From assembly GCF_004339745.1 (NCBI RefSeq), contig NZ_SMGP01000002.1, positions 372,001 through 436,000 of the forward strand: a DNA stretch of 64,000 bases, written 5' to 3'. The position numbers and the translations under genes are program-made. The notes beneath the pieces are model-generated. The model was given only the letters and a program-made list of their open reading frames with translations. It made no database searches and was not told where the DNA came from. This document shows, piece by piece, positions 1 through 8,855 of this stretch. How positions within the stretch are numbered: the first letter of the stretch is position 1; every line of letters starts with the position of its first letter. The stretch comes from Paraburkholderia sp. BL9I2N2. GTDB lineage: Bacteria; Pseudomonadota; Gammaproteobacteria; Burkholderiales; Burkholderiaceae.

Positions 1-663
1 GAACAGAAGCTCGCCGATGTCGTCGTGCATACGTTGCCGGCGCTGCTCGAACTGCATCCGCGGCTGCAGTTCGCGATTCTCGGCCAGGGCGAGCACGGTC
101 TCGAACAGGCGCTGCGCGACGTCGCGGCCGCATGGCCGGGACGCGTCGGCGTGCAGATCGGCTACGACGAGCGGCGCGCGCACATGCTGCACGCGGGTGC
201 GGACATTCTGCTGCATGGCAGCCGCTTCGAACCCTGCGGACTCACCCAACTCTATGCGATGCGCTATGGCACGATTCCGGTGGCCTCGCGTGTCGGTGGC
301 CTGGCCGATACGATCGTCGACTATGTGCCGCACGATCCTCGCGGCGAACAGCGAGCGACGGGCTTCCTGTTCGACGGCGAAAGTCCGGACGACGTGATGC
401 ACGCGCTCGGCCGTGCATTGGCTGCGTTCGTGCAGCCGTCGTCGTGGCACGTGTTGCAGCGGAATGCGATGAGCCGCGATTTCGGTTGGGATGCGTCGAC
501 CAAGAACTATCTCGCGTTGTATGCGGATCTGGTCGATGCACGTCCGGCGGTGCGCGATACGCGGGTTCGCAAGACCCCGGTTCGGGCGCGTACGGCGGCC
601 TCGGCAGGTACGCGCAGGGAAGAGTTCAACGCGGGCGTCGGGGAGATGGCGCGTAGCGCGTGA
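1..663 (+). CDS. glgA: Glycogen synthase (ADP-glucose type), C-terminal part
   Basis: The gene enters the window already open in frame, so only its last 220 residues are visible. They match the C-terminal half of bacterial GT5 glycogen synthases, which transfer glucose from ADP-glucose to a growing alpha-1,4-glucan. The recognisable elements are the Rossmann-like stretch with 'ILGQGEHGLE', the acceptor/nucleotide loop 'SRFEPCGLTQLYAMRYG' that is characteristic of GlgA, and 'PVASRVGGLADTI'. The last 40 or so residues are Arg/Ala-rich and not conserved. A trehalase lies 37 kb away, but nothing ties the two together. The family assignment is firm; the start cannot be judged. Confidence 0.88.
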   Translation, partial: EQKLADVVVHTLPALLELHPRLQFAILGQGEHGLEQALRDVAAAWPGRVGVQIGYDERRAHMLHAGADILLHGSRFEPCGLTQLYAMRYGTIPVASRVGGLADTIVDYVPHDPRGEQRATGFLFDGESPDDVMHALGRALAAFVQPSSWHVLQRNAMSRDFGWDASTKNYLALYADLVDARPAVRDTRVRKTPVRARTAASAGTRREEFNAGVGEMARSA

Positions 664-735
664 AGCGCATGAGGCACTCGGGCGTGCTTTGGCGCGCTAT
701 GCTATACGGCATTCCAACGTGCCGCGGAGTTGCCC

Positions 736-1125
736 ATGCAGCCGCCCGTTCTCCGAGTCGCCCGTCCTACTAACGATCTGCACAAGGTCGCTGATTTCTA
801 TACACGGGGATTGGGCTTCGAAGTGCTGGCGAGCTTCGAGAATCACGAAGGCTTCGATGGCATCATCGTCGGACAACGGGGCTGCCCCTGGCACATCGAG
901 TTTACGCACCAGCACGGCGTGACCGTCGAACGGGCGCCGACCACCGAGCACCTTCTCGTGCTGTATCTTCCCGAACGCGATGCATGGAGCGCGGCCGTCG
1001 AACGGCTCGAAGCGCTCGGCGTGTCGGCGTGCGAATCGGAGAATCCTTACTGGGACCGTCAAGGCAAAACGTTCGAAGATCCGGATGGGTATCGGATCGT
1101 TTTGCAGAATGCGGCTTGGGTATAA
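736..1125 (+). CDS. VOC (glyoxalase/bleomycin-resistance) family protein
   Basis: A 129-residue single-domain protein with the beta-alpha-beta-beta-beta pattern of the vicinal oxygen chelate superfamily. 'DLHKVADFYTRGLGFEV' is the usual N-terminal helix and strand, and 'FEDPDGYRIVLQN' is the usual C-terminal metal-strand motif. Such proteins are metal-dependent lyases, isomerases or dioxygenases, or drug-binding proteins; the substrate cannot be told from sequence. The ATG at 736 has GGAG about six bases upstream, so it is preferred over a TTG at 730. The gene stands alone between glgA and a lipoprotein gene. Confidence 0.85.
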   Translation: MQPPVLRVARPTNDLHKVADFYTRGLGFEVLASFENHEGFDGIIVGQRGCPWHIEFTHQHGVTVERAPTTEHLLVLYLPERDAWSAAVERLEALGVSACESENPYWDRQGKTFEDPDGYRIVLQNAAWV

Positions 1126-1388
1126 ACGCGCCGCTGGCCCCGACACCCGCATGCTGACGCGCGATCACGCATGGCGTCATAGCTTCTCGCGCATCCCGTT
1201 CCCTCCACCATCCGCTTTGCAGAAAGCTGCTTGACAGCTAACACCGACGTTAGGCAAGCTGCGGCGTGCAGAAGCTTGCACCGCGAGTCCGGTTTCCTGT
1301 TGCGCCTGTAGTGCCGCGCTGTTTTGAACGCGCGGTATGAACGAACGATCACGCTGCCGTCGTCCACGGCTCATTCCCGAGGGTCGCA
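1126..1388. other. Intergenic region
   Basis: About 260 bases without a supported gene. It presumably carries the promoter of the DUF1254 lipoprotein gene; a GAGGG ribosome-binding site ends it. No repeat or hairpin terminator was recognised. Confidence 0.5.
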
Positions 1389-2813
1389 ATGCACAGAACA
1401 CGAACCATCGCTGCCGCGCTACTGGCCATCGTCCTCACCGCCTGCCATACGCCGCCTACCAACGACTTCTCCAAAGCCCCCGTCGCACCCATCAGCGCCA
1501 ACCGCGCCGACATCCGCTCGATTGCCAAAGACGCGTATATCTACGGCACCCCGATGGTCAATTCGTACGCTGTCATGTATGCGTTTTCGGTGGACACCAC
1601 CAACCCGCAATACAAAGGCCCGTTCAATTCCATCCTGAACATCTCGCGTGTCTTCACGCCGGACGACACCGCCTTCGTCACGCCCAACTCCGACACGCCC
1701 TATTCGTTCGCCGGCCTCGATCTACGCGCAGAACCCGTGGTCATCACGGTCCCGCCGATGGACGCGAAGCGCTACTTCGTGTTCCAGTTGATGGATCTCT
1801 ATACCTTCAACTTCGCGTATATCGGCAGCCGCACCACGGGCAACAACGGCGGCAAATTCCTGATCGCGGGACCGCGCTGGAACGGCCAGACACCGAACGG
1901 CATCACTCAGGTGATCCGCTCCGAGACTGATCTCGTGAACGTGGTCGGACGCACGCAACTGTTCAATCCCGACGACCTCGATAACGTCAAGAAAATTCAG
2001 GCGGGCTACAAGGTGCAAACGCTGTCGGCATACTCCGGCAGCACGCCCGCGCCGACCGCGCCGCCGGTGCAGTGGGTCAAGCCGATCGCACCGGCCGCCG
2101 CGCGAACATCGCTCGAATTCTTCAATCAACTCGCGTTCGTGTTGCAGTTCGCGCCGGTCAATCCGAGCGAGGCCGGATTGCGCAACCGCCTCGCGCAGAT
2201 CGGTGTGGTGCCCGGCAAACGGTTCGATGCGAACGCGCTCTCGCCGGAGCAGAAAGCGGCATTTCAGGCCGGCATGCAGGATGGCCAGAAGGCGATCGAC
2301 GACAAGCGCGCGTCGCTCGGCGGCAAGACCGATACGCTATTCGGCTCGCGCGAGTCTCTGAAGAACGACTACGTGGCGCGCGCCACCGGCACCCAGGTCG
2401 GAATCGGCGCGAACTCGCGTGAGGAAGCGCTATATCCGGTGCTCGACAAGGATTCGACCGGACAGCCGCTCGACGGCAGCCAGCGTCGCTATGTGCTGCG
2501 CTTTCCGAAAGGACAGTTGCCGCCTGTGAATGCGTTCTGGTCGGTGACCATGTACGCGCTGCCGAGTCAGTTGCTCGTGAAGAATCCGATCGATCGGTAT
2601 CTGATCAATTCGCCGATGCTGCCGCAACTGAAGAAGGATCGCGATGGCGGTTTGACAATCTACATCCAGGCGAATTCGCCGGGCAAGGCCAGGGAGGCCA
2701 ACTGGCTGCCGGCGCCGGAAGGACCGTTCATGATCACCATGCGGTTCTACTGGCCGAAACCCGTGCTGCTGGATGGCAAGTGGAAGACGCCGGTGGTCAA
2801 GCGGGTGAAGTAG
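1389..2813 (+). CDS. DUF1254/DUF1214 domain lipoprotein
   Basis: A 474-residue protein with a short signal peptide and a lipobox (LTAC, Cys at about residue 19), so it is probably anchored to a membrane facing the periplasm. The N-terminal half contains the DUF1254 signature region around 'YIYGTPMVNSYAVMYAF' and 'TPNSDTPYSFAGLDLRAEP'. The C-terminal third, around 'GQLPPVNAFWSVTMY' and 'ANWLPAPEGPFMITMRFYWP', is the DUF1214 region. Proteins with this pair are common in Burkholderia and their biochemical role is unknown. GAGGG precedes the ATG at suitable spacing. It converges on the FAD oxidoreductase gene. Confidence 0.88.
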   Translation: MHRTRTIAAALLAIVLTACHTPPTNDFSKAPVAPISANRADIRSIAKDAYIYGTPMVNSYAVMYAFSVDTTNPQYKGPFNSILNISRVFTPDDTAFVTPNSDTPYSFAGLDLRAEPVVITVPPMDAKRYFVFQLMDLYTFNFAYIGSRTTGNNGGKFLIAGPRWNGQTPNGITQVIRSETDLVNVVGRTQLFNPDDLDNVKKIQAGYKVQTLSAYSGSTPAPTAPPVQWVKPIAPAAARTSLEFFNQLAFVLQFAPVNPSEAGLRNRLAQIGVVPGKRFDANALSPEQKAAFQAGMQDGQKAIDDKRASLGGKTDTLFGSRESLKNDYVARATGTQVGIGANSREEALYPVLDKDSTGQPLDGSQRRYVLRFPKGQLPPVNAFWSVTMYALPSQLLVKNPIDRYLINSPMLPQLKKDRDGGLTIYIQANSPGKAREANWLPAPEGPFMITMRFYWPKPVLLDGKWKTPVVKRVK

Positions 2814-2832
2814 TTGGAATCAAGCGTGCGTG

Positions 2833-2856
2833 GCGTGAGCCGTGAGTGGCTCACGC
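2833..2856. terminator. Hairpin between convergent genes
   Basis: A perfect 9-bp inverted repeat (GCGTGAGCC / GGCTCACGC) with a six-base loop lies between the convergent stops of the DUF1254 gene and the FAD oxidoreductase gene. There is no T-run on either side, so it is a possible bidirectional terminator or mRNA end-protecting hairpin rather than a classical intrinsic terminator. Confidence 0.5.
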
Positions 2857-2884
2857 TGCTGGGTCGGCCATGTCGCTATCTGGC

Positions 2885-4744
2885 TCAGCCAGGCCCGTTC
2901 GTCACCTTCGTCCATCCATCCGCGCTCCACGCTTCTGAATTCACACCGTGATGAACGAAGAACAGGCCATCGGGATCGTACCGGTTCTTCACGGCAGCCA
3001 GCCGCGCATAGTTGCTGCCCCAGTACGCCTGTTGCCAGTCGTCTTCGAAGAAATCGCTTTCGGAAAAGTACGCCCCCGGCACAGCGACGATTTCGCGCAG
3101 CGTTCGCGTGGCCTGCTTGATGCGACCAGCGTAACGCCGCCCTTTCTGCTCGTCCGGCTCGTGCCCTTCGATGCCGGGAAAGGCCGGCGGTCCCTCGGCC
3201 GCGATGATCGCGAGCGCGAAGGCGTCGAGTACCGCGGGGTTCATCGCCGTATCGCGCGTGGCGTTCAAGGCGTCGTCCGGTGCGCCCGCCAGCCCTTTGT
3301 TGAAGTGCAAGTTGACTGTCCACTGCCGCGTGCCTGCGAATAGCGTGTCGGCGAGACGGCCGCGTTGCGCCGCACTCAGCAACGCAGCCGGCAGCCATGT
3401 CGAGGTGTAGCCATAAAGATACTGGCCCGCTTCGACGACGTTATCCGCCCAGAACACATTGTCCGCCGGCGCGCCCGGACGGTCGTCCGCGACGAGCACG
3501 CCGGGCAGGTGCTGCATGATGAACGCGGCGTCCCAGAAGTGGCGCGCCGCCACGGCAAGAATCTGTGGCGGGCTCGTCTCGCAGCCGTGCTCACGGTTCG
3601 CGATCCAGTCGAAAAAAGGTTGCCAGACGCGCGACGCCTCATCGCGGCTCAGTCCCTGGTACAGCATTGAAATGCCCAACGTATTGTCGCCATGAAAGGC
3701 GACCGTTTCGCCCCAGTGTTCGTTCATCAGGTTATCGGCATAGAAGGCCATGAACTCGCCGATCAATGCGCGGAACGCCGCGTCGGACGAGGCCTTCACC
3801 GTCGCGCGCACGACGCCGACGGTGTCGGGCAATGCGTGCGTGCGCAACGTCAGCCGCGTGACGACGCCGAGACTGCCGCCACCGCCACCCTTCAAGCCCC
3901 AGAAGAGGTCCGGGTGCCGGCACGCGTTGGCGATTCGCACCACGCCGTCGGCGGTCACGACTTCGGCTTCCAGCAGACCGGCCGCGGCGGTGCCGAACTT
4001 CTTCGAAAAGTTGCCGAAGCCGCCGCCCTGCACGAGACCGGCGACGCCCACCGTCAGACAGCCGCCGCCTTGCACGTAGCGGCCGCCTCGGGTACTCACG
4101 GCGTCGTAGACATGGCCCCACAGAGAACCGGCGCCGACCGTCACCGCGGCTTCCGGCTCGACTCGTCCTTCGCAACCCGCCGGCACGAAAGCATCATGCA
4201 ACGCGATGTCACGCATGGACCTGGTCCAGATCAACAGAGAGTCGGCCGCGTTGGATGTGCCCTGATAGCTGTGGCCGCCGCCCTTCACCACCAGCCGCAG
4301 ACGATGCCGCCTGGCGAAGTCGACGGTCCTCGCGACGTCCTGCGCGTTGGCCGCCGCCACTACATACACGCTCGGCGCGGATGTCCACGCGTCGAGCCAT
4401 CCGGCGCTCTGCGTCAGCGCGGGCGTATCGCCGATGTAGTAGGGATTTTTCAAACGCCGGAACAGGTCGAGGCACGCGGCGCTCGTTGGAGATTCCGCGC
4501 AGGTTGCCAGCGGCGATTCAACCAGGCTCAAGCGGCCGCCTACAGCCCGGTCGAGGTCCTGCCAGGCGTTCGCCGAAGGCCACGCTGGGTCGCCGGGCCG
4601 CACGCGGTGCAGTGTCGGTGTGGTCGTCGCGTCTTTGGAACTTGCTGGCGAAGGCTTTGCGTGTGCCAACGATGCCAGGAACGCATTCAACCATGGCGCG
4701 GCCAGCACGCCCTTGAGCAAGGTCCGACGGTCCAGTGCGCACAT
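2885..4744 (-). CDS. Tat-exported FAD-linked oxidase (berberine-bridge-enzyme type)
   Basis: A 619-residue protein. The start at 4744 is chosen because GGAGG lies just upstream, inside any longer reading, and because the protein then opens with a twin-arginine signal (DRRTLLKG followed by a hydrophobic stretch ending ...LAHA). The PCMH-type FAD-binding domain (roughly residues 115-290) shows 'LVVKGGGHSYQG' and 'GGGCLTVGVAGLVQGGGFG', the usual covalent or tight FAD-binding region. The C-terminus has the BBE motif 'NYARLAAVKNRYDPDGLFF'. Such enzymes oxidise sugars, alcohols or secondary metabolites with oxygen. Its substrate is not predictable, and it is probably periplasmic. It stands alone between convergent and divergent neighbours. 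Confidence 0.87.
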   Translation of the reverse strand: MCALDRRTLLKGVLAAPWLNAFLASLAHAKPSPASSKDATTTPTLHRVRPGDPAWPSANAWQDLDRAVGGRLSLVESPLATCAESPTSAACLDLFRRLKNPYYIGDTPALTQSAGWLDAWTSAPSVYVVAAANAQDVARTVDFARRHRLRLVVKGGGHSYQGTSNAADSLLIWTRSMRDIALHDAFVPAGCEGRVEPEAAVTVGAGSLWGHVYDAVSTRGGRYVQGGGCLTVGVAGLVQGGGFGNFSKKFGTAAAGLLEAEVVTADGVVRIANACRHPDLFWGLKGGGGGSLGVVTRLTLRTHALPDTVGVVRATVKASSDAAFRALIGEFMAFYADNLMNEHWGETVAFHGDNTLGISMLYQGLSRDEASRVWQPFFDWIANREHGCETSPPQILAVAARHFWDAAFIMQHLPGVLVADDRPGAPADNVFWADNVVEAGQYLYGYTSTWLPAALLSAAQRGRLADTLFAGTRQWTVNLHFNKGLAGAPDDALNATRDTAMNPAVLDAFALAIIAAEGPPAFPGIEGHEPDEQKGRRYAGRIKQATRTLREIVAVPGAYFSESDFFEDDWQQAYWGSNYARLAAVKNRYDPDGLFFVHHGVNSEAWSADGWTKVTNGPG

Positions 4745-4996
4745 ACGTTGCTTCACCTCCGCAAACATGACCGCGTGCCTGAGTGCCCGCACAGGGCTCG
4801 CGCGAGTGCATCGCGCGAATAATCGCGTGCGGGTCGCCGCCTCGATCAGTCGACAAAAAATGAGTGAAGGGATGTTAGTCGCGAAAACGCGAGCGCGCCA
4901 CTACGAGACTGCGCGTTCCTTCGGCGTTTGCGCATGGGCATCTGTCAGCAACGGCGGTAGACTGTCCGCCGGATCGACACCGGACATCAACCCACT

Positions 4997-5659
4997 ATGC
5001 ACAGCGATTCCACACCTTACGTGCTTTACTATTCGCCCGGCGCGGCGAGCATGGCCGTTCACTGGATGCTGATAGAACTGGGCATCTCGTTCGAATCCCA
5101 GTTGATCGACATAGACGTGGGCCAGCAGCACGACCCGGCGTATCTGCGGCTCAATCCTGCGGGACGGGTGCCGACGCTAATGATCGACGGCGCGCCGCGC
5201 CACGAGTCGGCCGCGTTGCTGATGCTGCTGGCCGAGCGGCATCCCGAAGCCGCGCTCGCCCCCGAGCCGAACTCCGTCGATCGCGCCGCGTGGCTCGAAA
5301 TGATGGTCTATCTCGCCAACACGATTCTGCCCGCCATGCGCGACTGGTTTTATGCGGACTCCGATGGCGACCCCGCCGGCGCCGAAGCGGTTCGCGCGCT
5401 CGCATGCCGTCGGATCGACGCAGCGTGGGACAAGCTCGATAGCCATCTCGGCGAAAGCCATGATTATCTGATCGGCGACAAGCTCAGCACGGCCGACTTC
5501 ATGGCCGTCATGTTGATGCGCTGGACCCGCAATATGCCGCGCCCCGCGCTCGGCTGGCCGAATCTTGCGCGCTATATTCGAAAGCTACGTGCGCTGCCTT
5601 CGTTCATCGAATTGAATGCGCGCGAAGGACTGACCGAATGGCGTAACGAGGAAGATTGA
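4997..5659 (+). CDS. Glutathione S-transferase family protein
   Basis: A 220-residue cytosolic GST. The N-terminal thioredoxin-fold domain (residues about 6-85) shows 'YVLYYSPGAASMAVHWMLIELG' in discontinuous resemblance to beta-class GSTs, the cis-Pro motif 'GRVPTLMIDG' and the glutathione-binding 'HESAALLMLLAE'. The helical C-terminal domain includes 'LIGDKLSTADF', the N-capping box and hydrophobic staple region. The substrate is unknown. It is transcribed divergently from the FAD oxidoreductase gene and convergently with the phytochelatin-synthase-like gene. Confidence 0.9.
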   Translation: MHSDSTPYVLYYSPGAASMAVHWMLIELGISFESQLIDIDVGQQHDPAYLRLNPAGRVPTLMIDGAPRHESAALLMLLAERHPEAALAPEPNSVDRAAWLEMMVYLANTILPAMRDWFYADSDGDPAGAEAVRALACRRIDAAWDKLDSHLGESHDYLIGDKLSTADFMAVMLMRWTRNMPRPALGWPNLARYIRKLRALPSFIELNAREGLTEWRNEED

Positions 5660-5698
5660 CCCGCGTCTGAATGTCGTGGCCGCCTCGGCAAGCAGACA

Positions 5699-6553
5699 TC
5701 AATTCGGCCGCTTGCCGATGATCACGATGCCGCGTGAAAGCCCGCTCACGCTATCCACCGCCAGCGCCCCCGCGTACAACTGCGCGAGCGGCACCCAGAC
5801 GGCCGGATATTTGTAGCGCGCCACGTCGAGCAGCAACGCGCTGTCGCTCGCCGAGTCGTAAGCGGCGAGCGGCGACCAGTGTCCGCCGCCCGTCTCGCCG
5901 ATTTCCACCCGCCTGAAATTCAACAGCACGAAGCGGTCGCTGTGGCCCGTGGTCGCGCGCACGAGGTCGCGAAACTGGCCGAGCGACAGGTCCGCCGCGT
6001 GGTATTTCCTGACATCGACCGGAAAGGCATTCAGCGCCGTGCTGAGCTGGTCGAGCGTCATGCCCTCGTGCGAGACCCGCGCGGCGTTGGCCACCTGCGG
6101 ATCGATGCCGTGAAAGAAATCCTCCTGCGAGAAAAACGGGAAGTCGGGGTACTGCGTCGACTGGGGCCGGCGGATGCCCAATGCGTTGAGCGCCATGACC
6201 GAGGTCGCGACGGAGCAATAAGCTTCGTTGCGCTGGGTTTCGAAATACTGCGAGAGGGGCCAGTACGACTGGTTGGACGCGGAGCTCGTCAGCCGTTTCT
6301 GGCCGGCCGGCTGCGCCAACGCGACGAGGTTCGGCGGCACCGGCAGCGGGCCGTCCGCCGGGCGTGCAGTAGCTTGTGCGTCGGCGCGGCTGGCGGGCTG
6401 AACAGCGGGCTGAATTACGGCAGGCGGAACGGCCACCTGACTGCTGGCCGGCGGCACCGGCGCACACGCGGACAGTGCCGCAGCCACGAAGGCGACGATC
6501 CACTCAGGCTGGCTCAAGCGCCCGACGGCGCGCATCAACGAATATCTGGACAT
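5699..6553 (-). CDS. Phytochelatin synthase-like lipoprotein (papain-fold cysteine protease family)
   Basis: A 284-residue protein starting at 6553, where GGAAAG precedes the ATG. A signal peptide ends in a lipobox (LSAC, Cys30), followed by a Pro/Ala-rich spacer to about residue 85. The rest matches the bacterial phytochelatin synthase (PCS) domain: Cys113 in 'NEAYCSVATSVMALN', His225 in 'GGGHWSPLAAYD' and Asp243 in 'LLLDVARYKYPAVWV' form the expected catalytic triad. Eukaryotic PCS condenses glutathione to phytochelatins. Bacterial half-length versions generally only hydrolyse glutathione to gamma-Glu-Cys, so hydrolysis of glutathione in the periplasm is the likely role, by inference. No metal-resistance genes lie beside it. 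Confidence 0.85.
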   Translation of the reverse strand: MSRYSLMRAVGRLSQPEWIVAFVAAALSACAPVPPASSQVAVPPAVIQPAVQPASRADAQATARPADGPLPVPPNLVALAQPAGQKRLTSSASNQSYWPLSQYFETQRNEAYCSVATSVMALNALGIRRPQSTQYPDFPFFSQEDFFHGIDPQVANAARVSHEGMTLDQLSTALNAFPVDVRKYHAADLSLGQFRDLVRATTGHSDRFVLLNFRRVEIGETGGGHWSPLAAYDSASDSALLLDVARYKYPAVWVPLAQLYAGALAVDSVSGLSRGIVIIGKRPN

Positions 6554-6782
6554 GAATCTTTCCGCTGTGGATGAACCCGGAATGACGGCCGCTGTGCCGG
6601 TGCATGAAACAGCGCTTACTGGCAAGCCTCGATTTTGTAACACGAAACAAAGTTCAGCGTGCGCGACAGTGCGCGAGCTTCAATCCGCGAAGCGCACTTC
6701 TCCCCTACAATGCTGCAGCATTTTTTAACCGACTCTCGCACATCACCGTCGAAGTCAACCCAACGGAAGCGCTGGTCTGAAC

Positions 6783-7013
6783 ATGACAATCCAGTCACCC
6801 TGCATCGACATTTGCAAACTCGACGGCAAAACCGGCTTCTGCCTCGGCTGCCTGCGTACGCGCGACGAAATTCGCGGTTGGAAGACCATGAGCGATGACG
6901 TGCGTCTCGCGGTCATCAATGAACGGCCAGGTCGGGAAGTGATGCTGAGAACGGAAACGCAAGCGCAAGCGATGCAAGCGGTACAAGAGACACAAGAGAC
7001 ACAAACGTCCTGA
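6783..7013 (+). CDS. DUF1289 family protein
   Basis: A 76-residue protein. The first 45 residues are a clear DUF1289 domain with four conserved cysteines (SPCIDICKLD and FCLGCLRT), which resemble a small metal or Fe-S binding knuckle, followed by 'RDEIRGWKTMSDD'. The last 25 residues are Gln/Thr/Glu repeats (QAQAMQAVQETQETQ) and probably disordered. The function of the family is unknown. It stands alone and its stop lies only nine bases from that of the convergent diguanylate cyclase gene. Confidence 0.9.
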   Translation: MTIQSPCIDICKLDGKTGFCLGCLRTRDEIRGWKTMSDDVRLAVINERPGREVMLRTETQAQAMQAVQETQETQTS

Positions 7014-7022
7014 GCGCTCCGC

Positions 7023-8087
7023 TCAATCAGCCTGCACCGCAAACGCGTATCCGTTCTTGCCGCCGCGCTTGACGCGATACATCGCGTCGTCCGCCGCGGC
7101 GACGAGGCGCTGGTAATCGCTGACGAGATCCGGATAGCTGGCAATGCCGATGCTCGCGCGGACCACGCCGACACCCATCTGCTCGTCGGTATCTACCACA
7201 CACGCGATGAGCCGCTGAGCAATCTCGGCGAGTTCATACGCCGTCGAATACTCTCGAACCAGCACCGCGAATTCGTCGCCGCCGATGCGCGCGACAACAT
7301 CCACCTTACGCACCGACTCGCGAAAAGCGTGCGACACCGCAATCAGGAATTCGTCGCCGACGCGGTGGCCGAGCGTGTCGTTGACCTGCTTGAAGCCGTC
7401 CAGATCCACATACAGCACGGCGATGTTGCGATCCGTGGGACCGGCTTGCAGATTCGCAGCCGCCTCGTCGAGCGTGGCGAACAGCTTGCGCCGGTTCGGC
7501 AAGCCGGTCATGGGATCGTGCAACGCGGCGTACTCGAACTCGTGCGACTCGCCCGCCAGTTGACGATTGCGTTTCGCGTACATGCCGAGCGCGGTGAGCA
7601 GCATGCCGAACAGCAGCGCGGCCAGCGCGATCAAGACGTTCGCGACATGGGCAATCCGCAGGCGCACGTCGGCGCCGTCGGCATCGCGCTGGGCGCGCCA
7701 ATACGGCGGGATCGTGGCAAGCAGCGCATCGGTTCCAGTCAGGCTGGCATCCGGCGTCAATGCCGACGCCGGCACCCGCGGCGCAGCGGACGGACTGGCA
7801 TTCACCAATGCCGCGAGCGAGTTCAGACGATCGGCGAGTTCGATGCGTGCATGAAGGTAACCCTGTGTTTGCGGTTGACTGTCGCCGGAGTGTAGCTGCC
7901 ACACGCCGACCATCGCGCGAGCACTTTCCGCGCGCTCCGCCGCTTCGAGCACGAGTCCGGCGTATTCCTGCTTCAACTGATCGGAGAAGATCGTCCTGAT
8001 CTGCAAGGCGAGATAGAGAAGGCCGACCAGCAGACACAGCAAGGACGCGCTCGCCAGCATGGCGGGAACCCGCCTGAAGCGGCTCAT
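7023..8087 (-). CDS. Membrane-anchored diguanylate cyclase (GGDEF)
   Basis: A 354-residue protein if started at the ATG at 8087, which has AAAGG upstream and leads straight into an Arg-rich, transmembrane N-terminus. An ATG at 8168 would add 27 residues but lacks a ribosome-binding site. Two membrane segments (about residues 9-30 and 155-180) flank a roughly 120-residue external sensory region without a recognised domain. The GGDEF domain follows, with 'DPMTGLPNRRKLF', an intact GGDEF active-site motif near residues 269-273, and an upstream RKVD that fits the RxxD inhibitory I-site. It should make cyclic di-GMP from two GTP. It follows the broken membrane-protein gene at 8128 and may share its transcript. 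Confidence 0.9.
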   Translation of the reverse strand: MSRFRRVPAMLASASLLCLLVGLLYLALQIRTIFSDQLKQEYAGLVLEAAERAESARAMVGVWQLHSGDSQPQTQGYLHARIELADRLNSLAALVNASPSAAPRVPASALTPDASLTGTDALLATIPPYWRAQRDADGADVRLRIAHVANVLIALAALLFGMLLTALGMYAKRNRQLAGESHEFEYAALHDPMTGLPNRRKLFATLDEAAANLQAGPTDRNIAVLYVDLDGFKQVNDTLGHRVGDEFLIAVSHAFRESVRKVDVVARIGGDEFAVLVREYSTAYELAEIAQRLIACVVDTDEQMGVGVVRASIGIASYPDLVSDYQRLVAAADDAMYRVKRGGKNGYAFAVQAD

Positions 8088-8127
8088 GAAGGCGCCTTTT
8101 GAACCGGCACGCCCGGCTCGGCGCCGC

Positions 8128-8855
8128 TCACGGATGGGAGTAGAGGTCTTGCCGATTTGCGTTGCCATGCTGCCGGTAACTCACACGACGAAAGAAGAGC
8201 CCCATGCGGGCGAACAGACTGTTCTTATGCCGCGCGGTCTCGGAGGCGCCGCGGCGCTCCTGCGGCGCGGCCCGGGCATCTTTACCCGGACGCGACGCGG
8301 CGAGTTGCTGAGTCGGCGCAGTGGTTGAGCCTGCCGAACGGTGGCCCGAAATAGACGGCGTAGCGGCAGATGCGGGCGTGTCGGGTGCCGCATCCGCCAC
8401 GACGTCAGGCTGCGCCTTCGATGCCTTGACCTGGCCTGCCCAGGACGCGAACTGCCCGCCCGCTTCCGGATCCGCGCCGGCTGCCGATGCCGCGACCGCC
8501 ACGCCGCTCGCGGACGTTGCTGGCGACGGTTGCGGCGACTTCGCGAGCACAGCCGCTGCCGGCAACGCCGTCACGCCCGCGCTTTTCGCCATCGCAGCAG
8601 CACTCGCCGACGTGCTGTTGCCGAGCGCTCGCCGCGCGCCGGCCATGGCTTCGGCGTACGCCTGCTGATCGTGATTGAACCAGACGCTATACGCCACCGT
8701 ACCCATCACGCCGATGGCGAGCGCGCTGGCCGCGGCCACGCACATGGCGAGGCGTCCGAACCTCGCGGCGTGGCGGAAAATGACAGACCGCTCGTCTGGC
8801 CACCGGCATCCTGGCCATCGAGCACCGATTTGGGCGAGTCCGTATCGTTGTACAT
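8128..8855 (-). pseudogene. Membrane-anchored Ala-rich protein, probable one-base frameshift
   Basis: The best start is the ATG at 8855, with CGGAGAG seven bases upstream, opening MYNDTDSPKSVLDG. That frame runs only to about codon 35 before drifting into a foreign frame with a stop. From about 8755 onward a different frame carries a sensible protein: a transmembrane segment (MCVAAASALAIGVMG), then a long Ala/Ser/Thr/Pro-rich region to the stop at 8128. Adding one base in the 'CGAGGTTCGG' area near 8755 joins them into about 242 residues. Function unknown: one membrane helix with an extracytoplasmic low-complexity tail. It lies directly upstream of the diguanylate cyclase. A sequencing error is possible. 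Confidence 0.6.
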
